This document shows positions 40,701 to 54,692 of a DNA stretch of 64,000 bases, one piece after another. A program made the position numbers and the translations under genes. This DNA is from Ptiloglossa arizonensis (taxonomy: Eukaryota > Arthropoda > Insecta > Hymenoptera > Colletidae). A model generated the notes under the pieces. That model ran no database searches and was not told where the DNA came from. It saw only the letters and a list, made by a program, of their open reading frames with translations. Position 1 is the stretch's first letter; every line of letters begins with the position of its first letter. The DNA is taken from the NCBI RefSeq assembly GCF_051014685.1, contig NW_027479263.1, positions 106,550 through 170,549 of the forward strand. Reading direction: 5' to 3'.

Positions 40701-43700
40701 TATAACGTATTACGTATAACGTATAACGTATAACGCATAACGTATAACGTATAACGTATAACGCATAACGTATAACGTATAACGAATAACGTATAACGTA
40801 TAACGTATAACGTATAACGTATAACGTATAACGTATAACGTATAACGTATAACGTATAACGTATAACGTATAACGTATAACTTATAACGTATAACGTATA
40901 ACGTATAACGTATAACGTATAACGTATAACGTAAACGTATAACGTATATCGTATAACGTATAACGTATAACGTATAACGTATAACGAATAACGTATAACG
41001 TATAACGTATAACGTATAACGTATAACGTATAACGTATAACGTATAACGTATAATATAACGTATAACGTATAACGTATAATATAACGTATAACGTATAAC
41101 GTATAACGTATAACGTATAACGTATAACGTATCACGTATAACGTATAACGTGTAACGTATAACGTATAACGTATAACGTATAACGTATAACGTATAACGT
41201 ATAACGTATAACGTATAACGTATAACGTATAACGTATAACGTATAACGTATAACGTATAACGTATAACGTATAACGTATAAAGTATAACGTATAACGTAT
41301 AACGGGAACGTGTAACGTCTAACGTATATCCTATAACGCATAACGTATAACGTATAACGTATAACGTATAACGTGTAACGTATAACGTATGACGTATCAC
41401 GTATAACGTATAACGCATAACGTATAACGTATACCGTATAACGTATAACGTCAAACGTATAACGTATAACGCATAACGTATAACGTATACCGTATAACGT
41501 ATAACGTCAAACGTATAACGTATAACGTATAACGTATAACGTATAACGCATAACGTATAACGTATAACGGATAACGCATAACGTATAACGTATAACGAAT
41601 AACGTATAACGTATAACGTATAACGTATAACGTATGACGTATAACGTATAACGTATAACGTATAACGTATAACGTATAACGTATAACGTATAACGTATAA
41701 CGTATAACGTATAACGTATAACGTATAACGTATAACGTATAACGTATAACGTATAACGTAAACGTATAACGTATATCGTATAACGTATAACGTATAACGT
41801 ATAACGTATAACGAATAACGTATAACGTATAACGTATAACGTATAACGTATAACGTATAACGTATAACGTATAACGTATAACGTATAATATAACGTATAA
41901 CGTATAACGTATAATATAACGTATAACGTATAACGTATAACGTATAACGTATAACGTATAACGTATAACGTATAACGTATAACGTATAACGTATAACGTA
42001 TAACGTATAACGTATAACGTATAACGTATAACATATAACGTATAACGTATAACGTATAACGTATAACGTATAACGTATAACGTATAACGTATAACGTATA
42101 ACGTATAACGTATAACGTATAACGTATAACGTATAACGTATAACGTATAACGTATAAGTTATAACGTATAACGTATAACGTATAACGTATAACGTATAAC
42201 GTATAACGTAAACGTATAACGTATATCGTATAACGTATAACGTATAACGTATAACGTATAACGAATAACGTATAACGTATAACGTATAACGTATAACGTA
42301 TAACGTATAACGTATAACGTATAACGTATAACGTATAACGTATAACGTATAACGTATAACGTATAACGTATAACGTATAACGTATAACGTATAACGTATA
42401 ACGTATAACGTATAACGTATAACGTATAACGTATAACGTATAACGTATAACGTATAACGTATAACGTATAACGTATAACGTATAATGTATAACGTATAAC
42501 GTATAACGTATAACGTATAACGTATAACGTATAACGTATAACGTATAACGTACAAGGTATCACGTATAACGTATATCCTATAACGCATAATGTATATCCT
42601 ATAACGCATAACGTATAGCGTATAACGCATAACGTATACCGTATAACGTATAACGTATAACGTATAACGCATAACGTATAACGTATAACGTATAACGTAT
42701 AACGTATAACGTATAACGTATAACGTATAACGTATAACGTATAACGTATAACGTATAACGTATAACGTATAACGTATAACGTATAACGTATAACGTATAA
42801 CGTATAACGTATAACGTATAACGTATAACGTATAACGTATAACGTATAACGTACAAGGTATCACGTATAACGTATATCCTATAACGCATAATGTATATCC
42901 TATAACGCATAACGTATAGCGTATAACGCATAACGTATACCGTATAACGTATAACGTATAACGTATAACGTATAACGTATAACGCATAACGTATAACGTA
43001 TACCGTATAACGTATAACGTCAAACGTATAACGTATAACGTATAACGTATAACGTATAACGTATAACGTATAACGTATAACGTATAACGTATAACGTATA
43101 ACGTATAACGTATAACGTATAACGTATAACGTATAACGTATAACGTATAACGTATAACGTATAACGAATAACGTATAACGTATAACGTATAACGTCTAAC
43201 GTATAATGTATAACGTATAACGTATAACGTATAACGTAAAACGTATAACGTATAACGTATAACGTATAACGTATAACGTATAACGTATAATGTATAACGT
43301 AAACGTATAACGTATATCGTATAACGTATATCGTATAACGTATAACGTATAACGTATAACGTATAACGAATAAAGTATAACGTATAACGTACAACGTATG
43401 AAGTATCACGTATAAGGTATGACCTATGACGCATAACGTATAGCGTATAACGCATAACGTATAACGTATAACGTATAACGTATAACGTATAACGTATAAC
43501 GTATAACGTATAACGTATAACGTATAACGTATAACGTATAACGTATAACGTATAACGTATAACGTATAACGTATAACGTATAACGTATAACGTATAACGT
43601 ATAACGTATAACGTATAACGTATAACGTATAACGTATAACGTATAACGTATAACGTATAACGTACAAGGTATCACGTATAACGTATATCCTATAACGCAT

Positions 43701-46700
43701 AATGTATATCCTATAACGCATAACGTATAGCGTATAACGCATAACGTATACCGTATAACGTATAACGTATAACGTATAACGTATAACGCATAACGTATAA
43801 CGTATACCGTATAACGTATAGCGTCAAACGTATAACGTATAACGTATAACGTACAACGTATAACGCATAACGTATAACGTATAACGTATAACGCATAACG
43901 TATAACGTATAACGAATAACGTATAACGTATAACGTATAACGTATAACGTATAACGTATAACGTATAACGTATAACGTATGACGTATAACGCATAACGTA
44001 TAACGCATAACGTATAACGTATAACGTGTAACGTATAACGTATGACGTATCACGTATAAGGTATGACCTATGACGCATAACGTATAGCGTATAACGCATA
44101 ACGTATAACGTATAACGTATAACGTATAACGTATAACGTATAACGTATAACGTATAACGTATAACGTATAACGTATAACGTATAACGTATAACGTATAAC
44201 GAATAACGTATAACGTATAACGTATAACGTATAACGTATAACGTATAACGTATAACGTATAACGTATGACGTATAACGCATAACGTATAACGCATAACGT
44301 ATAACGTATAACGTGTAACGTATAACGTATGACGTATCACGTATAAGGTATGACCTATGACGCATAACGTATAGCGTATAACGCATAACATATAACGTAT
44401 AACGTATAACGTATAACGTATAACGTATAACGTATAACGTATAACGTATAACGTATAACGTATAACGTATAACGTATAACGTATAACGTATAACGAATAA
44501 CGTATAACGTATAACGTATAACGTATCACGTATAACGTATAACGTGTAACGTATAACGTATAACGTATAACGTATAACGTATAACGTATAACGTATAACG
44601 TATAACGTATAACGTATAACGTATAACGTACAAGGTATCACGTATAACGTATATCCTATAACGCATAATGTATATCCTATAACGCATAACGTATAGCGTA
44701 TAACGCATAACGTATACCGTATAACGTATAACGTATAACGTATAACGTATAACGTATAACGTATAACGCATAACGTATAACGTATAGCGTATAACGCATA
44801 ACGTATAACGTATAACGTATAACGTATAACGTGTAACGTATAACGTATAACGTATAACGTATAACGTATAACATATAACGTATAACGTATAAGGTATAAC
44901 GTATAACGTAAAACGTATAACGTATAACGTATAACGTATAACGTATAACGTATAACGTATAACGTATAACGTATAACGTATAACGTATAACGTATAACGT
45001 ATAACGTATAACGTATAACGTATAACGTATAACGTATAACGTATAACGTATAACGTATAACGTATAACGTATAACGTATAACGTATAACGTATAACGTAT
45101 AACGTATAACGTATAACGTATAACGTATAACGTATAACGTATAACGTATAACGTACAAGGTATCACGTATAACGTATATCCTATAACGCATAATGTATAT
45201 CCTATAACGCATAACGTATAGCGTATAACGCATAACGTATACCGTATAACGTATAACGTATAACGTATAACGTATAACGCATAACGTATAACGTATACCG
45301 TATAACGTATAACGTCAAACGTATAACGTATAACGTATAACGTATAACGTATAACGCATAACGTATAACGTATAACGTATAACGCATAACGTATAACGTA
45401 TAACGAATAACGTATAACGTATAACGTATAACGTATAACGTATAACGTATAACGTATAACGTATAACGTATAACGTATAACGTATAACGTATAACGTATA
45501 ACGTATAACGTATAACGTATAACGTATAACGCATAACGTATAACGCATAACGTATAACGTATAACGTGTAACGTATAACGTATGACGTATCACGTATAAG
45601 GTATGACCTATAACGCATAACGCATAACGTGTAACGTATAACGTATAACGTATAACGTATAACGTATAACGTATACCGTATAACGTATAACGTCAAACGT
45701 ATAACGTATAACGTATAACGTATAACGTATAACGTATAACGTATAACGTATAACGTATAACGTATAACGTATAACGTATAACGTATAACGTATAACGTAT
45801 AACGTATAACGTATAACGTATAACGTATAACGTATAACGTATAACGTATAACGTATAACGTATAACGTATAACGTACAAGGTATCACGTATAACGTATAT
45901 CCTATAACGCATAATGTATATCCTATAACGCATAACGTATAGCGTATAACGCATAACGTATACCGTATAACGTATAACGTATAACGTATAACGTATGACG
46001 TATAACGCATAACGTATAACGCATAACGTATAACGTATAACGAATAACGTATAACGTATAACGTATAACGTATAACGTATAACGTATAACGTATAACGTA
46101 TAACGTATAACGTATGACGTATAACGCATAACGTATAACGCATAACGCATAACGTATAACGTATAACGTGTAACGTATAACGTATGACGTATCACGTATA
46201 AGGTATGACCTATGACGCATAACGTATAGCGTATAACGCATAACGTATAACGTATAACGTATAACGTATAACGTATAACGTATAACGTATAACGTATAAC
46301 GTATAACGTATAACGTATAACGTATAACGTATAACGTATAACGTATAACGAATAACGTATAACGTATAACGTATAACGTATCACGTATAACGTATAACGT
46401 GTAACGTATAACGTATAACGTATAACGTATAACGTATAACGTATAACGTATAACGTATAACGTATAACGTATAACGTATAACGTACAAGGTATCACGTAT
46501 AACGTATATCCTATAACGCATAATGTATATCCTATAACGCATAACATATAGCGTATAACGCATAACGTATACCGTATAACGTATAACGTATAACGTATAA
46601 CGTATAACGTATAACGCATAACGTATAACGTATAGCGTATAACGCATAACGTATAACGTATAACGTATAACGTATAACGTGTAACGTATAACGTATAACG

Positions 46701-49489
46701 TATAACGTATAACGTATAACGTATAACGTATAACGTATAACGTATAAGGTATAACGTATAACGTAAAACGTATAACGTATAACGTATAACGTATAACGTA
46801 TAACGTATAACGTATAACGTATAACGTATAACGTATAACGTATAACGTATAACGTATAACGTATAACGTATAACGTATAACGTATAACGTATAACGTATA
46901 ACGTATAACGTATAACGTATAACGTATAACGTATAACGTATAACGTATAACGTATAACGTATAACGTACAAGGTATCACGTATAACGTATATCCTATAAC
47001 GCATAATGTATATCCTATAACGCATAACGTATAGCGTATAACGCATAACGTATACCGTATAACGTATAACGTATAACGTATAACGTATAACGCATAACGT
47101 ATAACGTATACCGTATAACGTATAACGTCAAACGTATAACGTATAACGTATAACGTATAACGTATAACGCATAACGTATAACGTATAACGTATAACGCAT
47201 AACGTATAACGTATAACGAATAACGTATAACGTATAACGTATAACGTATAACGTATAACGTATAACGTATAACGTATAACGTATAACGTATAACGTATAA
47301 CGTATAACGTATAACGTATAACGTATAACGTATAACGTATAACGTATAACGCATAACGTATAACGCATAACGTATAACGTATAACGTGTAACGTATAACG
47401 TATGACGTATCACGTATAAGGTATGACCTATAACGCATAACGCATAACGTGTAACGTATAACGTATAACGTATAACGTATAACGTATAACGTATACCGTA
47501 TAACGTATAACGTCAAACGTATAACGTATAACGTATAACGTATAACGTATAACGCATAACGTATAACGTATAACGTATAACGCATAACGTATAACGTATA
47601 ACGAATAACGTATAACGTATAACGTATAACGTATAACGTATAACGTATAACGTATAACGTATAACGTATAACGTATAACGTATAACGTATAACGTATAAC
47701 GTATAACGTATAACGTATAACGTATAACGTGTAACGTATAACGAATAACGTATAACGTATAACGTATAACGTATAACGTATAACGTATAACGTATAACGT
47801 ATAACGTATAACGTATAACGTATAACGTATAACGTATAACGTATAACGTATAACGTATAACGTATAACCTATAACGTATAACGTATAACGTATAACGTAT
47901 AACGTAAAACGTATAACGTATAACGTATAACGTATAACGTATAACGTATAACGTATAACGTATAACGTAAAACGTATAACGTATAACGTATAACGTATAA
48001 CGTATAACGTATAACGTATAACGTATAACGTATAACGTATAACGTATAACGTATAACGTATAACGTATAACGTATAACGTATAACGTAAAACGTATAACG
48101 TATAACGTATAACGTGTAACGTATAACGTATGACGTATCACGTATAACGTATAACGCATAACGCATAACGTATACCGTATAACGTATAACGTATAACGTA
48201 TAACGTATAACGCATAACGTATAACGTATACCGTATAACGTATAACGTCAAACGTATAACGTATAACGTATAACGTACAACGTATAACGCATAACGTATA
48301 ACGTATAACGTATAACGCATAACGTATAACGTATAACGAATAACGTATAACGTATAACGTATAACGTATAACGTATAACGTATAACGTATAACGTATAAC
48401 GTATAACGTATGACGTATAACGCATAACGTATAACGCATAACGTATAACGTATAACGTGTAACGTATAACGTATGACGTATCACGTATAAGGTATGACCT
48501 ATGACGCATAACGTATAGCGTATAACGCATAACGTATAACGTATAACGTATAACGTATAACGTATAACGTATAACGTATAACGTATAACGTATAACGTAT
48601 AACGTATAACGTATAACGTATAACGAATAACGTATAACGTATAACGTATAACGTATCACGTATAACGTATAACGTGTAACGTATAACGTATAACGTATAA
48701 CGTATAACGTATAACGTATAACGTATAACGTAAAACGTATAACGTATAACGTATAACGTACAAGGTATCACGTATAACGTATATCCTATAACGCATAATG
48801 TATATCCTATAACGCATAACGTATAGCGTATAACGCATAACGTAAACCGTATAACGTATAACGTATAACGTATAACGTATAACGTATAACGTATAACGCA
48901 TAACGTATAACGTATAGCGTATAACGCATAACGTATAACGTATAACGTATAACGTATAACGTGTAACGTATAACGTATAACGTATAACGTATAACGTATA
49001 ACGTATAACGTATAACGTATAACGTATAACGTATAACGTAAAACGTATAACGTATAACGTATAACGTATAACGTATAACGTATAACGTATAACGTATAAC
49101 GTATAACGTATAACGTATAACGTATAACGTATAACGTATAACGTATAACGTATAACGTATAACGTATAACGTATAACGTATAACGTATAACGTATAACGT
49201 ATAACGTATAACGTATAACGTATAACGTATAACGTATAACGTATAACGTATAACGTATAACGTATAACATACAAGGTATCACGTATAACGTATATCCTAT
49301 AACGCATAATGTATATCCTATAACGCATAACGTATAGCGTATAACGCATAACGTATACCGTATAACGTATAACGTATAAGGTATAACGTATAACGCATAA
49401 CGTATAACGTATACCGTATAACGTATAACGTCAAACGTATAACGTATAACGTATAACGTATAACGTATAACGCATAACGTATAACGTAT

Positions 49490-52400
49490 AACGTATACGC
49501 ATAACGTATAACGTTTAACGAATAACGTATAACGTATACTAACGTATAACGTATAACGTATAACGTATAACGTATAACGTATAACGTATAACGTATAACG
49601 TATAACGGTATAACGTATAACGAATACGTATAACGTATAACGTATAACGTATAACGATACTATAACGTCAAACGTATAACGTATAACGTATAACGTATAA
49701 CGTATAACGCATAACGTATAACGTATAACGTATAACGTATAACGTATAACGTATAACGTATAACGTATAACGTAAGTAGACGTATACTAACGTATAACGT
49801 ATAACGTATAACGTATAACGTATAACGTATAACGTAACGTATAACGTATAACATACAAGGTATCACGTATAACGTATATCCTATAACGCATAATGTATAT
49901 CCTATAACGCATAACGTATAGCGTATAACGCATAACGTATACCGTATAACGTATAACGTATAAGGTATAACGTATAACGCATAACGTATAACGTATACCG
50001 TATAACGTATAACGTCAAACGTATAACGTATACGTATAACGTATAACGTATAACGCATAACGTATAACGTATAACGTATAACGCATAACGTATAACGTAT
50101 AACGAATAACGTATAACGTATAACGTATAACGTATAACGTATAACGTATAACGTATAACGTATAACGTATAACGTATAACGTATAACGTATAACGATAAC
50201 GTATAACGTATAACGTATAACGTATAACGCATAACGTATAACGCATAACGTATAACGTATAACGTGTAACGTATACGTATGACGTATCACGTATAAGTAG
50301 GACCTATAACGCATAACGCATAACGTGTAACGTATAACGTATAACGTATAACGTATAACGTATAACGTATTAGCCGTATAACGTATAACGTCAAACGTAT
50401 AACGTATAACGTATAACGTATAACGTATAACGCATAACGTATAACGTATAACGTATAACGCATAACGTATAACGTATAACGAATAACGTATAACGTATAA
50501 CGTATAACGTATAACGTATAACGTATAACGTATAACGTATAACGTATAACGTATAACGTATACGTATAACGTATAACGTATAACGTATAACGTATAACGT
50601 ATAACGTATAACGTATAACGTGTAACGTATAACGTATGACGTATCACGTATAACGGTATGACCTATAACGCATAACGTGTAACGTATAACGTATAACGTA
50701 TAACGCATAACGTATAACGTATAACGTATAACGTATAACGTGTAACGTATAACGATACGTATAACGTATAACGTATAACGTATAACGTATAACGTATAAC
50801 GATAACGCATAACGTATAACGCATACTATACGTATAACGTGTAACGTATAACGTATGACGTATCACGTATAAGGTATGACCTATACGCATAACGCATAAC
50901 GTGTAACGTATAACGTATAACGTATAACGTATAACGTATAACGCATAACGTATAACGTATAACGAATAACGTATAACGTATACGTATAACGTATAACGTA
51001 TAACGTATAACGTATAACGTATAACGTATAACGTATAACGTATAACGTATAACGTATAACGTATAACGTATAACGTATAACGTATAACGTGTAACGTATA
51101 ACGTATGACGTATCACGTATAAGGTATGACCTATAACGCATAACGTGTAACGTATAACGAATAACGTATAATCGTATAACGTATAACGTATAACGTATAA
51201 CGTATAACGTATAACGTATAACGTATAACGTATAACGTATAACGAATAACGTATAACGTATAACGTACAAGGTATCACGTATAACGTATATCCTTAACGC
51301 ATAATGTATATCCTATAACGCATAACGTATAGCGTATAACGCATAACGTATACGTATAACGTATAACGTATAACGTATAACGTATAACGTATAACGCATA
51401 ACGTATAACGTATACCGTATAACGTATAACGTCAAACGTATAACGTATAACGTATAACGTATAACGTATAACGCATAACGTATAACGTATAACGTATAAC
51501 GCATAAGCGTATAACGTATAACGAATAACGTATAACGTATAACGTATACGATAACGTATAACGTATAACGTAATAGACGTATAACGTATGACGTATAACG
51601 CATAACGTATAACCATACGTATAACTATAACGTGTAACGTTAACGTATGACGTATCACGTATAAGGTATGACCTATGACCATAACGTATAGCGTATAACG
51701 CATAACGTTATTAACGTATAACGTTACGTATACGTATAACGTATAACGTATAACGTATAACGTATAACGTATAACGTATAACGTATAACGTATAACGAAT
51801 AACGTATAACGTATAACGTATAACGTATCACGTATAACGTATAACGTGTAACGTATAACGTATATACGTATAACGTATAACGTATAACGTATAACTATTC
51901 GTATAACGTATAAACGTATAACGTATAACGTATAAGTACAAGGTATCACGTATAACGTATATCCTATAACGCATAATGTATATCCTATAACGCATAACGT
52001 ATAGCGTATAACGCATAACGTATACCGTATAACGTATAACGTATAACGTATAACGTATAACGTATAACGCATAACGTATAACGTATAGCGTATAACGCAT
52101 AACGTATAACGTATAACGTATAACGTATAACGTGTAACCGTATAACTATAACGTATAACGTATAACGTATAACGTATAACGTATAACGTATAACGTATAA
52201 CGTACGTATACGTAAAACGTATAACGTATAACGTATAACGTATAACGTATAACGCATAACGTATAACGTATAACGTATAACGTATAACGTATAACGTATA
52301 ACGTATAACGTATAACGTACGTATAACGTATAACGTATAACGTATAACGTATAACGTATAACGTATAACGTATAGACGTATAACGTATAACGTATAACGT

Positions 52401-54676
52401 ATAACGTATAACGTATAACGTATACGTACAAGGTATTCACGTATAAACGTTATCCTATAACGCATAATGTATATCCTATAACGCATAACGTATAGCGTAT
52501 AACGCATAACGTATAACGTATAACGCATAACGTATAACGCATAACGTATAACGTATAACGTGTAACGTATAACGTATGACGTATCACGTATAAGGTATGA
52601 CCTATAGCGCATAACGTGTAACGTATAACGTATAACGTATAACGTATAACGTATAACGTATAACGTATAACGTATAACGTATAACGTATAACGTATAACG
52701 TATAACGATATACGTATAACGTATTAGCTATAAACGTATAACGTATGACGTATAACGTATAACGTATAACGTATAACGTAACGTATAACGTATAACGTAT
52801 AGCGAATAACGTATAACGTATAACGTAAACGTCCTAACGTATAATGTATAACGTATAACGTATAACGTATAACGTAAAACGTATAACGCATAACGTATAA
52901 CGTATAACGAATAACGTATAACGTATAACGTATAACGTATAACGTATAACGTATAACGTATAACGTATAACGTATGACGTATAACGCATAACGTATAACG
53001 CATAACGTATAACGTATAACGTGTAACGTTAACGTATGAAGTATCACGTATAAGGTATGACCTATGACGCATAACGTATAAGCGTATAACGCATAACGTA
53101 TAACGTATAACGTATAACGTATAACGTATAACGTATAACGTATAACGTATAACGTATAACGTATAACGTATAACGTATAACGTATAACGAATAACGTATA
53201 ACGTATAACGTATAACGTATCACGTATAACGTATAACGTGTAACGTATAACGTATAACGTATAGACGTATAACGAATAACGTATAACGTATAACGTATAC
53301 GTATAACGTATATCGTATAACGTATAACGTATAACGTATAACGTATAACGTATAACGTGATAACGTATAACGTATAACGTATAACGTATAACGTATAACG
53401 TATAACGTATAACGTGTAACGTATAACGTATGACGTATCACGTATAAGGTATGACCTATAACGCATAACGTGTAACGTATAAACGAATAGACGTATAACG
53501 TATAACGTATAACGTATAACGTATAACGTATAACGTATAACGTATAACGTATAACGTATAACGTATAACGTATAACGTATAACGAATAACGTATAACGTA
53601 TAACGTACAAGGTATCACGTATAACGTATATCTATACGCATAATGTATATCCTATAACGCATAACGTATAGCGTATAACGCATAACGTATACGTATAACG
53701 TATAACGTATAACGTATAACGTATAACGTACGCATAACGTATAACGTATAACCGTATAAGCATAAGTAACTTACGTATACGTATAACGCATACGTTATCA
53801 ACGTATACTTGTATAACGTATAACGTATACGTTATAACGTATAACGGAGATACCGTATAACGCATAACGTATAACGCATAACGTATAGCGTATAAGCGCA
53901 TAACGTATACTACGTATACGTTAAACGATAACGTTCGTAACTGTATAACGTATAACGTATAACGTCATAGGGAGGGACCGTATAACGTATACGTATAGCG
54001 TATATTACGCGATAACGTTAACGTATAACGTATAACGTATATACGTATAACGTATAACGATAAGCGTACGTATTACTTAAAACGTTAAGCGTAGAACGTA
54101 TAACGTACGTATACGTAGAACGTATAACGTATAACGTACGGTATAACGTATACGTATACGTATAACGTATAACGTATAGACGTACAAGGTATCGCGTACT
54201 AACGTATATCGTATAACGCATAGATACGGTATATCCGTATAACGTATAACGTTGTAGCGATATAACGTCATAACGTATAACGTATATAACGCATAACGTG
54301 ATAACGTATAACGTATAACGTATAACGTATAGACGTAAACGTGTACGTATAGACGTATCACGATAAGTTAGACCTATAACGATAACGTAGGTAACGTATA
54401 ACGTATAACGTATAACGTATAACGTATAACGTATAACGTATAACGTATAAGCGTAAAACGTATAACGTATAACGTATAACGTATAACGTATAACGTTATA
54501 ACGATATACGTATAACGTATAACGTATAACGTATAAGGTATAACGTATAACGTATAACGCTATAACGTATAACGTAACGTACCACGTATAACGTATACGT
54601 AGAACGTATACGTATACTGTATAACGTATAACGTATAACGTGCATAACGTATAACGTATAACGTATAACGATAACG
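49490..54676 (+). other. Satellite with a sudden rise in insertion/deletion differences
   Basis: Before ~49490 single-base length changes are rare. After it they appear every few tens of bases, for example GTATACGC at 49494, ATACTAACG near 49536, CGGTATAACG near 49605 and CGTAAGTAGACG near 49770. They worsen after 53700. Block A and B copies are still readable but damaged (49853, 51266, 51937, 52427, 53606, and 54181 heavily). Random, mostly single-base gains and losses resemble uncorrected long-read sequence more than satellite evolution. Confidence 0.75.
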
Positions 54677-54692
54677 TATACGTTATAAGCTT
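54677..54692. other. Orientation switch of the satellite (inverted junction)
   Basis: Up to 54676 the + strand reads TAACGTA; after 54692 it reads TACGTTA to the window end. The junction contains the perfect 16-bp palindrome ATAACGTATACGTTAT (54671-54686) followed by TATAAGCTTATA. There is no transposon or other spacer between the arms. The junction can be a true head-to-head inversion or a fold-back artefact. Confidence 0.85.

Larger units (their letters stand above)
18981..54676 (+). repeat. Heptanucleotide satellite array, TAACGTA orientation (central segment)
   Basis: This continues the left array with the same unit, variants and marker blocks. From 18981 it matches 15117 onward (offset 3,864), showing that the transposon landed within a copy of the ~1.4-kb higher-order unit. 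Regular heptamer phasing holds to about 49490; after that, missing or extra bases accumulate. No gene, RNA or second transposon is visible anywhere in these ~35.7 kb. Long minus-strand frames, the longest about 936 codons at 21899-24709, only spell the satellite peptide RYTLYVI. Confidence 0.96.

Noticed and set aside
1..54676. Telomeric repeat
   Set aside because: The heptamer lacks the strand asymmetry with G-runs seen in telomere repeats such as TTAGG or TTTAGGG, and it shows higher-order block structure and an orientation switch. An internal satellite is more likely, though a subtelomeric position is possible.
54687..54692. AAGCTT at the inversion centre as evidence of a cloning or restriction-ligation junction
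   Set aside because: A six-base palindrome at a palindromic junction is expected from fold-back of this repeat with one or two base changes. No vector or adapter sequence is present.
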